Shown: piece by piece, positions 34,746-43,316 of the stretch
Layout of the letters: every line of letters starts with the position of its first letter
Position numbering within the stretch: position 1 is the first letter of the stretch
NCBI GenBank assembly: GCA_050291465.1
Contig: JBNKJV010000008.1
Span: 62,001 to 126,000, forward strand
From: CBFDBF01 sp050291465
GTDB taxonomy: Bacteria; Pseudomonadota; Gammaproteobacteria; Chromatiales; Chromatiaceae
Length of the DNA stretch: 64,000 nt
Direction of reading: 5' to 3'
Translations under genes and position numbers: made by a program
The notes under the pieces: model-generated
Databases searched by the model: none
What the model saw: only the letters and a program-made list of their open reading frames with translations
What the model was told of the DNA's origin: nothing

Positions 34746-36791
34746 GTGGATACAGAGCGTCTGATTAAGGCCGAGCAAGAGTTCCAGAAGCTGATTCAAA
34801 CTCAGCCGGATTCACCGGCCGGCTATATGGGCATGATCCAGGTCGCGTCGCTCCAGAGGGACTGGAAGCAGGCGTTGCGGCTTTGGGATATCTGCCTGAC
34901 CAGATTCCCCTCTTTGGTGCTGCCGCATGGCCTGTTGGCGAAGCTGCGTGTGCTGCTGAGTTTGGAGGATATCGAAGGGGCGGAAGAGCTTTGCCGCGAA
35001 CTGCAAGATACACACCCCAATTATTTCGGGGGTATCTACGGAATGGTGCTGGTGGCGGAGGCCAAACGAGACTGGCGGGAAGCCGAACGTCTTCTGGAAA
35101 TCTGCCTCGAAAAGTTCCCTGGGGTCATGGATGGAGAATGGCAGGCAGAGAAGGCGGGAACCCTCATCCGGCAAAACCGGCTTGATGAGGCCGAACGGTT
35201 GTTGGATGAGGTCATCAGGCGATATCCGGGTTGTCCGGAAGGATATCTTTCATCGGCGGTCCTGGCGGATAAAAAACATGATCTTATGCTTAGCCGCGAG
35301 CGCTGGGAGAAGGCGGGGCGACTGTTTCCGGGTCACAAGGAGATCCAGCTGGGGTATATAGGATCTGTCAGAGAGCGCGGGGATTTTGACCAGGCCTATT
35401 CACTGTGTGTCCAGGGATTTGAGAATACCGGTGATGTTGATTACCAGTTGAGCCTGGTCGAGTGTTGCGTCTATCAGCATCGATTTGAACAGGCGTTGGA
35501 TGAGGTGTATCAACTCCTTAAAGCGCAACCGGAAAATCTACTGTTCAGGCTAAAAGAGTGTTCGGTGCTGATCGGTCATTGGGAGCAGGCCAGACTTGCG
35601 GAGGCGGTTACGAAACTGGAGCGGCTATTGGAGGAATATCCGGATTCGCTGCGGGTCCGGCGACAACTGGGTCTTGCGTATATCCACAATAAGGAGAATA
35701 AAAAAGCGCTTGAACTCATGGAGTCCTTTTCGTCGGATTTGGAAGAGAGAGAGGAACTGCTGGCGTTATACGCCTGGTGTGACTACCAGCGAGGCGAACT
35801 GGAGCAGGCACGCCGGAATTATGCTTCGTTGCTGAGCGTAAAATATCATGCGGCGGTACATGCGCCTTGTTCCCTGAAGCGTCTTGATGCGGGCGCCATA
35901 TCTCCGGAGAAAGACGAGATCTTTCTGTTCTCAACCATTAAGGACGCCTTGAAATACCTGCCCTGGTTTCTGGATTATTATCGTAAACTCGGTGTTCATC
36001 GTTTCTTTGTCATTGATAATGACTCGAGCGACGGCACGACCGATTTTCTCCTGCAACAACCGGATGTCCATCTGTTCTGGACAGATGAATTGTTTTCCCT
36101 CGCCTCTTCCGGGATGCGCTGGATTAATGAGCTGATCGGCCGTTACGGTCGGGGGCATTGGTGCATCTTTGCGGATTGCGACGAGGCCCTGGTGTTCCCC
36201 GGCATGGAATCAGGCGGTCTGACGTATCTGTTGGATTATATGGAGAGCAAAGGCCATGAGGCCATGTCCGGATACATGCTAGACATGTACCCCGAGAGTG
36301 GCGCGGAAATGGAGCGCTACCGGTCAGGCGGTGATCTGGTCAGCCATTCACCTTACTTTGACGACTCACAACGGTTTTTCGGAGGGGCTAAATCACCTTA
36401 TGTGCTCGTCAGGGGAGGAGCGAGAAGGCGTCTCTTTGATGAAGAGACGTGGTTGGAGAAGGTGCCGATTATAAGAGGCGGAGGTGAAATAAAGTATCTG
36501 ACCAATCACCATATAACGCCGGCGAAGATTTCCGACATTACCGGGGTGTTTCTGCATTTCGCCCTGACACAGAAGTTTGAGTCCGTGGCCTCTGCATCGG
36601 ATATAGCAAAGCATGATCGGTTCAAGAATATGTCCGTATATTGCAAAAACAGGTATTCCCGTTATCAGCAGACATTTGAGGGGTTAGAGAAGTCCGGATC
36701 ATTCCTGTGCCAAGATTCGGAAAAATATGTCGATAGTGATCAGCTGGTAGATCTCGGGCTTATGCATCGCCCGGCAGACTATCTTTCCTGA
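34746..36791 (+). CDS. TPR-repeat glycosyltransferase, paralogue 1
   Basis: This 681-residue protein has about ten helical TPR-like repeats (1-380), with recurring units such as DSPAGYMGMIQVASLQRDWKQALRLW. A C-terminal glycosyltransferase domain of the Glyco_tranf_2_4 type follows: FSTIKDALKYLPWFLDYYRKLGV, FVIDNDSSDGTTDFL, and the acidic FADCDEALVFPG. The target is probably a surface or capsule glycan or a protein, but this is unknown. Translation likely starts at GTG (34746), giving the same length and alignment as the downstream paralogue. No signal peptide; cytoplasmic. Confidence 0.85.
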   Translation: MDTERLIKAEQEFQKLIQTQPDSPAGYMGMIQVASLQRDWKQALRLWDICLTRFPSLVLPHGLLAKLRVLLSLEDIEGAEELCRELQDTHPNYFGGIYGMVLVAEAKRDWREAERLLEICLEKFPGVMDGEWQAEKAGTLIRQNRLDEAERLLDEVIRRYPGCPEGYLSSAVLADKKHDLMLSRERWEKAGRLFPGHKEIQLGYIGSVRERGDFDQAYSLCVQGFENTGDVDYQLSLVECCVYQHRFEQALDEVYQLLKAQPENLLFRLKECSVLIGHWEQARLAEAVTKLERLLEEYPDSLRVRRQLGLAYIHNKENKKALELMESFSSDLEEREELLALYAWCDYQRGELEQARRNYASLLSVKYHAAVHAPCSLKRLDAGAISPEKDEIFLFSTIKDALKYLPWFLDYYRKLGVHRFFVIDNDSSDGTTDFLLQQPDVHLFWTDELFSLASSGMRWINELIGRYGRGHWCIFADCDEALVFPGMESGGLTYLLDYMESKGHEAMSGYMLDMYPESGAEMERYRSGGDLVSHSPYFDDSQRFFGGAKSPYVLVRGGARRRLFDEETWLEKVPIIRGGGEIKYLTNHHITPAKISDITGVFLHFALTQKFESVASASDIAKHDRFKNMSVYCKNRYSRYQQTFEGLEKSGSFLCQDSEKYVDSDQLVDLGLMHRPADYLS

Positions 36792-36941
36792 CGAGTTTTC
36801 TTAGATCGGCGATCGGAAAACACGAGTTGTGGTGGTAATTCTATTCATGAGTCCCATTGGTGTTTGTACATTCGGAGGATATTTATCTGATGTCGCAGGC
36901 TCCGGTCTTCGACGCGGCTGGCGAGCGAAGGGGGTATATTT

Positions 36942-38987
36942 TTGAAAGCCGATTTCCTTGCCAATGCCGAGAAAGAGTATCGGCGTCTGATCGAGACCCA
37001 ACCGGACTCTCCGGCGGGATATATGGGGTTGATTCAGATTATCTCGATTCAGCGTAACTGGGAATTGGCCCTGCAACTCTGGGATACCTGCCTTGCCAAG
37101 TTCCCGGATTTGACTAAGCCGGTAGGATTGCTGGCGAAGTTGCAAGTGCTGCTTGAGCTTGGGAAGCGAGAGGAAGCGGATGCCCTATCGCGGGAGTTGA
37201 TCTCGATGTTCCCGGACTATTTTGGGGGCTATTATGGATCGGCCTTGGTGGCTGAGGCTTTCCGCGACTGGGTGGGCGCCGGCCGGCATATGGATGCATG
37301 CCTGGCCCGTTTTCCCGGTTTAAGGGATCCGGAGTGGCAGACTTATAAGGCGCATCTCCTGAAGAGAGCAGGGTTTCTCGGAGAGGCGGAGCAACTGTTG
37401 CAGGACATCATCAGGAAATATCCCGGATGCCCGGAGGCGTATATAGAGTCGGCGAAACTGGCCGAGCTGAAGTTCGATCGGCCGCTTACCTACGAGCGGT
37501 GGGAAAAGGCGTATCGATTATTCCCGGAGCGCAAGGAATGCGCCTTTGGATATATAGGCTGTCTTAACGACGAAGGGGATTTTGAGACGGCGCTATCTCT
37601 CTGTGAGGAGCACTATGAAAAAACCGGCGATATGGGATTTAAACTGTGTCTGGTCGATTGTTTCCTTGCTCATCTGGAGTTTGATGCCGCGCTGGAGACG
37701 GTAGCGGCACTTATAAAGACCTATCCGGATAACCTCGAGCCGGAGCTGAAAAGGATCGATGTACTGATGGGGTACTGGCGCCAGGAGCAGGCGGATCAGG
37801 CGGTGAGGTTCGCGGAGGAACTCTATAAGCGATTTCCGGACTCCCACAGGGTCCGTCTGAAATGGATTGACTCCTGTATCCATGCCGGCAACACAGAACA
37901 GGCGCGGGAACAGCTGAAATTACTGCCGGTCCATACCGGGGAGTCGTTTGAAACAAAGAAACTGCGCTCCTGGCTGCATGCACAGAACGGCGACATGGAC
38001 AGAGCCAGAGAGATCTTTCTGGCGGCGACCGATGATGCCTACCTGCCGGCATTGCATGCCCCCTTCAATCTAAAAAGAATCGATCGAAATCGGCTTGATC
38101 CGGGTGCGGACGAGCTGTTCCTCTTTTCCTGCGTGAAAGACAGTGTTCATTCTCTTCCCTGGCTCCTGGAGTACTATCGAAAGATCGGAGTGCAGCGGTT
38201 TTTTATCGTGGATAATGACTCGACGGACGGGACTTCGGCGTTTCTGCTGGAGCAACCGGATGTCCATCTGTTCTGGAGCGACGACGCCTTTTACACCACG
38301 GCTTCCGGTCTGCGTTGGATAAATCATCTGATCGCTGAATATGGGGAGGGCCATTGGTGCATTTTGACCGATAGTGACGAAATCCTGGTGGTTCCGGGGG
38401 TGGAAAAATGCGGTCTGAGGCCGCTGCTTAAGTATATGCAGCGAAACGGGCATGAGGCGTTGTCCGTATTCCTGTTGGATATGTTTCCGGAAGCTGTAGC
38501 GGAATTCTCCAGCTTTCCGCCGGATGGGAACCTGCTTGAGCACTCTCCCTACTTCGACGACAGTTTTCGATATTTCGGGAATTCCTTGTGCCCCTACCGC
38601 GTCGTGAGGGGTGGTGTGCGCGAGCGGCTGTTTGAAGGAATCGAGATACTGGAAAAGGTTTCGATTATAAAGGGCGGGGGAGATATCCGTTTTCTGAATC
38701 CCCACTCCACTACGCCGGCTATTCTGTCGGATGTTACCGGGGTGTACCTGCATTTCACCCTGGCACAGAAGCCCCAGCTCTCGAATGGCTCCGAGCGGAT
38801 CCTCGACGACAGCCGCATCGGGGGCAGAAGTAACTCCTCCCGGAAGAGGTATTCCCGTTATCATCGGATAATCGCCGGCATGGCAAGAGATGGTAGCAAT
38901 TTGTGCCCGGATTCCAGCAGATACGTTGATAGTGATCAGCTGGTTGAATTGGGATTGACGCTACGGCCGGCCGGTTTCGACGATTGA
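36942..38987 (+). CDS. TPR-repeat glycosyltransferase, paralogue 2
   Basis: Also 681 residues, this protein aligns end to end with paralogue 1: TPR region 1-385, then FSCVKDSVHSLPWLLEYYRKIGV, FIVDNDSTDGTSAFL and LTDSDEILVVPG. It appears to start with TTG at 36942, preceded by AAGGGGG at 7-nt spacing. An ATG in another frame (36890), with GGAGG upstream, reads 17 codons and then crosses into this gene at a run of five T, so an upstream start joined by a frameshift is an alternative. The 150-bp gap between the paralogues holds no other gene. Confidence 0.83.
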   Translation: MKADFLANAEKEYRRLIETQPDSPAGYMGLIQIISIQRNWELALQLWDTCLAKFPDLTKPVGLLAKLQVLLELGKREEADALSRELISMFPDYFGGYYGSALVAEAFRDWVGAGRHMDACLARFPGLRDPEWQTYKAHLLKRAGFLGEAEQLLQDIIRKYPGCPEAYIESAKLAELKFDRPLTYERWEKAYRLFPERKECAFGYIGCLNDEGDFETALSLCEEHYEKTGDMGFKLCLVDCFLAHLEFDAALETVAALIKTYPDNLEPELKRIDVLMGYWRQEQADQAVRFAEELYKRFPDSHRVRLKWIDSCIHAGNTEQAREQLKLLPVHTGESFETKKLRSWLHAQNGDMDRAREIFLAATDDAYLPALHAPFNLKRIDRNRLDPGADELFLFSCVKDSVHSLPWLLEYYRKIGVQRFFIVDNDSTDGTSAFLLEQPDVHLFWSDDAFYTTASGLRWINHLIAEYGEGHWCILTDSDEILVVPGVEKCGLRPLLKYMQRNGHEALSVFLLDMFPEAVAEFSSFPPDGNLLEHSPYFDDSFRYFGNSLCPYRVVRGGVRERLFEGIEILEKVSIIKGGGDIRFLNPHSTTPAILSDVTGVYLHFTLAQKPQLSNGSERILDDSRIGGRSNSSRKRYSRYHRIIAGMARDGSNLCPDSSRYVDSDQLVELGLTLRPAGFDD

Positions 38988-39108
38988 TCGCTGGGTGACC
39001 GGCTGAGCCGGAAATACCGGCTAGATTATAGATTAGATGTCAGTTTTAACTTACTGAAAAACACCGGCAAAGTATCCGCTGGGCACTGTCTGGAAAGGGG
39101 GAGCGATT

Positions 39109-39147
39109 ATGGATCCTCCAGGCGCCTTTCCCGGGGAGGGTCGGTGA
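39109..39147 (+). CDS. Possible 12-residue micro-ORF
   Basis: An ATG 7 nt after GGGGGAG opens a frame MDPPGAFPGEGR ending with TGA. The stop overlaps the ATG of the next micro-ORF (TGATG), an arrangement that usually means coupled translation. There is no family match, and chance is possible. Confidence 0.25.
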   Translation: MDPPGAFPGEGR

Positions 39148-39212
39148 TGAAAAAACCGTTGTATCCTAATATGTTAGGGGGTAGAATCGATCGGACTCGG
39201 ATACATCATTAG
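39147..39212 (+). CDS. Possible 21-residue peptide
   Basis: The frame MKKPLYPNMLGGRIDRTRI plus two His has a strong ribosome site (GGGGAGGG) 7 nt before the ATG and overlaps the stop codon of a 12-codon frame. It is basic, with no signal peptide. It lies 50 bp upstream of a small exported protein on the same strand. It may be a leader peptide or chance. Confidence 0.3.
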   Translation: MKKPLYPNMLGGRIDRTRIHH

Positions 39213-39262
39213 CCGATATTTTTCGAGAATAAAGGCTCTATTTCTTAGGGGGAACCTGCATA

Positions 39263-39730
39263 ATGAAGCAATTCAAATACGCTCCGCTGGCGGCGATGTT
39301 GGCGGTTATTCCACAAGTTCACGCCGAAAGCCCGCTGGACGAAGGAGCGGTACCTTTCGCCTATATGAACCAACCGTTCGGTGGTACGACCCACACCCAG
39401 AATATTCCGTCCTTTGGTTTTGGTGTTACCCAGGGGGGGGCGTCTTCCGGAACGGTGAATCTTTTGAACCCGGAACGTCCGCCGCTGTTCAACCTTGAAT
39501 ACAAGGGTGACAATCTGGCCGCCGTCAATCTGAACGGTAATAACGTCCTGGATATCATGGGCCGGTATGGCTATGACGCAAACGGTGACCAGTCTTTCGG
39601 CGACTGGTTGTCCTCTCTTTCCCAGGAGCAGAAAGTAGCTCTCGGGCTGGCCGTTGGTTTAGGGTTCTGGTGCGCGGTTGACTTCTGTCACGGCGGTCAC
39701 GGCGACAGCACTCCGGCAGCAGCTACTTGA
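39263..39730 (+). CDS. Small exported protein of unknown function
   Basis: This 155-residue protein has an N-terminal signal peptide (MKQFKYAPLAAMLAVIPQVHA) after a GGGGGAA ribosome site. The mature part is rich in Gly, Asn and aromatics (GGTTHTQNIPSFGFGVTQGG). A region of about 100-120 resembles DxNGDxxFxDW, possibly calcium-binding. A hydrophobic stretch KVALGLAVGLGFWCAVDFC precedes the tail HGGHGDSTPAAAT. No family is recognised. The tail sequence is repeated, degenerate, just after the stop codon (39739-39775). A strong terminator follows at 39827. Confidence 0.75.
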   Translation: MKQFKYAPLAAMLAVIPQVHAESPLDEGAVPFAYMNQPFGGTTHTQNIPSFGFGVTQGGASSGTVNLLNPERPPLFNLEYKGDNLAAVNLNGNNVLDIMGRYGYDANGDQSFGDWLSSLSQEQKVALGLAVGLGFWCAVDFCHGGHGDSTPAAAT

Positions 39731-39826
39731 CCTCTGTTTATGGCGGTTGCGGTGACAGCAGTCCCGCAGCGGCCAAGTGGTCCCTAACTATTGTTGTTTA
39801 AATAGACTCAGTTTTGAACGAATGTG

Positions 39827-39858
39827 GGCGGCTATGAATACATAGCCGCCTTTTTTTT
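39827..39858 (+). terminator. Strong intrinsic terminator
   Basis: GGCGGCTATG-AATA-CATAGCCGCC (39827-39850) is followed by eight T. It ends the transcript of the small exported protein. Confidence 0.92.
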
Positions 39859-39927
39859 GATATTTTCTGCGCAATGTTCTCCTGCCGGGATTCACGGGTG
39901 GGATTGTGCTCAGGGAGCGGTTTGAGA

Positions 39928-40596
39928 ATGGCCGCAGTTGAGTTCACCGATATGCTGATCTTCGTGCTGGCATGGACCGCTTATTTTGTCCTCCACTCTA
40001 TCCTGGCTTCGTTACGGATGAAGCGGTGGGTGGCCGGGCGTTGGCCCCATGCTATGCCCCTGTACCGGCTGGCGTTCAATTTACAGGCGCTGGTACTGCT
40101 GGTTCCTCTGTTGTGGTTTACCTACTCTCTACGTGGTCCCATGCTCTGGCAGTGGTCAGGGCTTGCCGGGTGGCTGGCCAACGGCCTTGCCCTGTCGGCA
40201 CTGGGTGGAGTGGTCTGGTCACTGCGCTACTATGATGGCAGCGAATTCATAGGATTGCGCCAGTGGCGGGAGGGGGAGCGCTCGGTGGAGGACCAGGAGC
40301 GTTTTCAAATATCCGAGCTGCATCGGTTCGTGCGTCATCCCTGGTACAGCCTGGGATTGGTGCTGGTCTGGACCCGCGATATGGACAGGGTATTTCTGAT
40401 CACGGCTATCCTGATAACACTGTATTTCATTATCGGTATCTGGATGGAAGAGAAGAAACTCGCGATCTACCATGGGGAGCCGTACCGGCGTTACCGGAAG
40501 CTTGTTCCTGCCCTTGTTCCCTTGCCCTGGCGCTTTTTGGCTCGGGAGGAGGCAAGGGAAATTCAGGCCGAGGCGGAGCGGGAAGCTGACGGCTGA
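39928..40596 (+). CDS. Integral membrane methyltransferase-like protein (NnrU/ICMT type)
   Basis: This protein of about 222 residues has five or so transmembrane segments and a C-terminal ICMT/PEMT-type SAM site: RFVRHPWYSLGLVLVWTRD, then EEKKLAIYHGEPYRRYRKLVPALVP. That RHP...EE...Y..Y pattern is shared by isoprenylcysteine methyltransferases and phospholipid methyltransferases. Its substrate is unknown. The Met at 39928 is preferred since CAGGGAG lies upstream; a Met 8 codons later is possible. Confidence 0.8.
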   Translation: MAAVEFTDMLIFVLAWTAYFVLHSILASLRMKRWVAGRWPHAMPLYRLAFNLQALVLLVPLLWFTYSLRGPMLWQWSGLAGWLANGLALSALGGVVWSLRYYDGSEFIGLRQWREGERSVEDQERFQISELHRFVRHPWYSLGLVLVWTRDMDRVFLITAILITLYFIIGIWMEEKKLAIYHGEPYRRYRKLVPALVPLPWRFLAREEAREIQAEAEREADG

Positions 40597-40735
40597 GCCG
40601 GTTTTTATGGATCCGTATCAAGGATCGTTAACCGTGACCGATCTTCCGCGTGAAACTCCACTCGCCGTCTACTAGAATTAGCAGAAGTTTCCCAAAAAGA
40701 AACGGGTCTGTTCAGAAACCGGGAGCAAAAACGCA

Positions 40736-41065
40736 ATGCTCGAATATTCCGAAAAACGAGATTTCCCCCGTATGGCCGTTGAGTGCCCTGCCCAGTTTCG
40801 GCTGGAGGGTTCCGATCAGGTGGACGGTGCCATCGTCAAGGACCTGAGCGGCGGCGGTGTCCTGCTATGGATCGATCAGCAGGTGGAGCCCGGCAGTCAG
40901 CTTTCCATCGTAATCATGCCGGGAAAACATATCACGCCACCTTTGCACGCCAGGCTGGAGGTTATCCGTTGTTTTCCGCTGGAAGAGGAAGAAGGCACCT
41001 ACGCGGCGGCCTGCTCCATAGTTCAGCTACTGGATGAGAAAGAGATCGGGACGAACTTTCCTTAA
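40736..41065 (+). CDS. PilZ domain protein
   Basis: This 109-residue single-domain PilZ protein has the c-di-GMP-binding motifs KRDFPRM (RxxxR-like, with the first Arg at position 8) and DLSGGGVLL (D/NxSxxG). It should bind cyclic di-GMP and pass the signal to a partner. Note that the spacing DFPRM leaves Arg8 and Arg12 as the two ligands. It has its own GGGAG site. Neighbours do not indicate the process controlled. Confidence 0.9.
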   Translation: MLEYSEKRDFPRMAVECPAQFRLEGSDQVDGAIVKDLSGGGVLLWIDQQVEPGSQLSIVIMPGKHITPPLHARLEVIRCFPLEEEEGTYAAACSIVQLLDEKEIGTNFP

Positions 41066-41083
41066 CCCTCAGCTGCCGCCGGG

Positions 41084-42046
41084 TCAGACGATCCGGTTGC
41101 GTATGTCGCCTGCCAGAAAGGCTTTGATATTCTCCCCTATCTCGTTTATCAGCCGCTGACGGGCCTCTCTGCTCGCCCAGGCAATGTGAGGCGTGATAAT
41201 CAGGTTGGGAAGTTTCGGATCAAGCAGGGGATTGTCCTCTGCGGGTGGTTCTTCAAACAGTACGTCAACGCCGGCGCCGCCGATGATGCCGTTACGCAGG
41301 GCAGAAGCCAGGGCCTGTTCATCCACGATACCGCCGCGGGCGGTGTTGATGAGCAGGGCATCCTTCTGCATCAGGCCCAACTCCCGTTCCCCGATCAGCC
41401 CCCGGGTCTGCTCGGTTAAAGGGCAGTGCAGGGAGACCACATCGGCGGTTCCCAGCAGGTCCTCCAGCGGGACCCTTCCTGGCTGCACTGCGCCTCCCGG
41501 ACGCTGCGCCAGGATGACTTCCATGCCGAAAGCGTCGGCCACGCGTGCCACTGCTCGTCCCAGGGCCCCGTATCCGATGATGCCGAGCCGTTTTCCCGCC
41601 AGTTCTCTGAAAGGAAAGTCAAGCAGGCAGAATTGGCTGCTTTGCTGCCAGGCGCCCGAAGAAACCAGGTGGTGATAATCCAGTAGGCGGGTGGTGAGAG
41701 CGAGGAGCAGGCTGAATACCTGTTGCACCACCGAGGGGGTGGAGTATCCCGCTACATTGGTGACGGCGATACCGAGGTCCCTGGCTGCCGTCAGATCAAC
41801 GTTATTGGTGCCGGTCGCCGCAATACAGATCAGTTTCAGGCCGGGCGCCTGTTGCAGAAGCCCCCGGTCCAGCATCACCTTGTTGCTCACCGCCAGTTCC
41901 ACCCCTTGAATCCGCTCCAGTGTATGCGCGGGCGCCGTGGCGTCATGAAAACGCCAGTTGGAAACCGCATCCTCAAGGGGAGAGAAATCCATGTCACCGC
42001 AATCGACGGTGGCGAGATCAAGAAAGACGGCTTTCGCGGCTGGCAT
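41084..42046 (-). CDS. D-2-hydroxyacid dehydrogenase
   Basis: This protein of about 320 residues is an NAD-dependent D-2-hydroxyacid dehydrogenase. It shows the NAD-binding loop GIIGYGALGRAVARVADAFG, the catalytic Arg in LINTARGGIVDEQALASAL, Glu in GAGVDVLFEEPP and His in PNLIITPHIAWASREARQR. The sequence resembles glycerate/hydroxypyruvate reductases. The Met at 42046 (MPAAKAVFLDL) is the likely start; the extra 30 codons upstream lack family similarity. It converges on the PilZ gene. Confidence 0.9.
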   Translation of the reverse strand: MPAAKAVFLDLATVDCGDMDFSPLEDAVSNWRFHDATAPAHTLERIQGVELAVSNKVMLDRGLLQQAPGLKLICIAATGTNNVDLTAARDLGIAVTNVAGYSTPSVVQQVFSLLLALTTRLLDYHHLVSSGAWQQSSQFCLLDFPFRELAGKRLGIIGYGALGRAVARVADAFGMEVILAQRPGGAVQPGRVPLEDLLGTADVVSLHCPLTEQTRGLIGERELGLMQKDALLINTARGGIVDEQALASALRNGIIGGAGVDVLFEEPPAEDNPLLDPKLPNLIITPHIAWASREARQRLINEIGENIKAFLAGDIRNRIV

Positions 42047-42366
42047 GGGGGGCTTTCCGGTGTATAGGATTTGCTTAGGGATGATTGTAACCTCAAGGCC
42101 GCCCTGACCGCCTGGGAATTTCCGGGTGCCGGGCATTGCCCGCCCTCGCCGCGGTCAGGGGCTAAATTTTTAACACCGCCTTCGGGCATTTTCGACTTCC
42201 AGGGGCTAAAATACCCGCCTTTAAGGGACTCGATCCAAATTCCTTCGGATTTATGAGTGGTTCCACTGTCGGCCGTATCCACCAACTATTCGTTGATTGT
42301 TGTCGCTGCCTCGGTCGGAGGATCGTAATATTCTATCGGCGGACGAAGCGCTAAGGTGATGGATAT
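42047..42366. other. 320-bp intergenic region with short direct repeats
   Basis: No gene is seen. CAGGGGCTAAA occurs twice, 44 bp apart (42156-42166 and 42200-42210), each preceded or followed by GGGCATT-like sequence. This suggests a degenerate tandem duplication or paired regulatory sites. A -10-like TAAAAT lies at 42207-42212, pointing toward the sulfotransferase. The region also holds the promoter of the divergent dehydrogenase. Confidence 0.45.
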
Positions 42367-43149
42367 ATGAACGTGTCAGATGAAATTATGACAGGCGCCC
42401 AGTCCCGGTGTGCCAATCTTCCCAATTTTCTAATCGTCGGGGCGCAGAAGGCCGGCACGACCGCGCTTCGGTACAATTTGGAAAGGCATCCGGATATATA
42501 TATGGCGCGGAGGGACGGGGTAAATTCTGCTGAAATCCATTTTTTTGATAATGATGCGAATTGGAGGAAGGGCGTTGAATGGTATCAGAAATATTTCCTC
42601 TGTCCGGACAAGCTGCAGGGTGAAAAAACACCGAACTATCTGCACAACACAAAAAGCCATGAGAGAATGGCTTCGGTAGTGCCCGATGCGAAACTTATAG
42701 TGCTGGTACGGAATCCGGTAGACAGGGCTTACTCCCATTGGAATCACTTCAACCAGGTAAGCGACAGGTCGAAGAATTGGGGTTGGGTAGTTACTGATTT
42801 CGAAACCGCCTTCTCCGAGGAGTTGAGCGCGACACGACACGTCCATAGTTCCATATTGAACAACGGGAAATACATATTTCAGCTGGCAAGTCTTTTTCGT
42901 TTTTATCCTCCGGAGAAGATTCACATCTGTGTGACCGAGAGATTGCGTAATAATACGCAGCAGGAGATGTGCAGAATTTATAGATTTCTCGGGGTTGAGG
43001 AAATCGAGCTTCCTTTTAAGAACGTACATGTAAGGCCCTACACGGACCCTATGGAAAAGGATGTACGGAGACGCCTGGAAGAGTATTACCGTATATTCAA
43101 TGAGGCGCTCTTCAAGTATCTCGGCGCAAGGATACACGAGTGGGATTGA
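42367..43149 (+). CDS. Sulfotransferase domain protein
   Basis: This 260-residue cytosolic-type sulfotransferase has the 5'-phosphosulfate loop FLIVGAQKAGTTALRYNL (about 21-38) and the 3'-phosphate-binding VLVRNPVDRAYSHWNHF (about 118-134), both hallmarks of PAPS-dependent enzymes (heparan-sulfate/NodH type). It probably sulfates a surface glycan or a lipid. AAGGTGATGG upstream serves as ribosome site. It seems more AT-rich than its neighbours, compatible with transfer. The two TPR-glycosyltransferases at 34.7-39 kb could be partners, but nothing links them directly. Confidence 0.9.
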   Translation: MNVSDEIMTGAQSRCANLPNFLIVGAQKAGTTALRYNLERHPDIYMARRDGVNSAEIHFFDNDANWRKGVEWYQKYFLCPDKLQGEKTPNYLHNTKSHERMASVVPDAKLIVLVRNPVDRAYSHWNHFNQVSDRSKNWGWVVTDFETAFSEELSATRHVHSSILNNGKYIFQLASLFRFYPPEKIHICVTERLRNNTQQEMCRIYRFLGVEEIELPFKNVHVRPYTDPMEKDVRRRLEEYYRIFNEALFKYLGARIHEWD

Positions 43150-43190
43150 TATGGCCCCACTGTGCGCCACCGGCGGCGCTGTTTTCCATA

Positions 43191-43225
43191 AGCCACAACA
43201 TAGTAACCACTATGCTTTTGTGGCT
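43191..43225. repeat. Hairpin repeat after the sulfotransferase
   Basis: AGCCACAA plus CATAGT pairs with ACTATG plus TTGTGGCT across a 4-nt loop, with a 3-nt bulge. It could act as a terminator for the sulfotransferase, but no T tract follows, so a REP-like element is equally likely. Confidence 0.5.
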
Positions 43226-43316
43226 GTTAAGACAGCCTTTCGGAGCGGTGCGCGGAGCATTTTGAGTGTCTATGGGATAAAATGCCCGTTTTTCTCCACC
43301 CAGCCTGAATTCCTGT

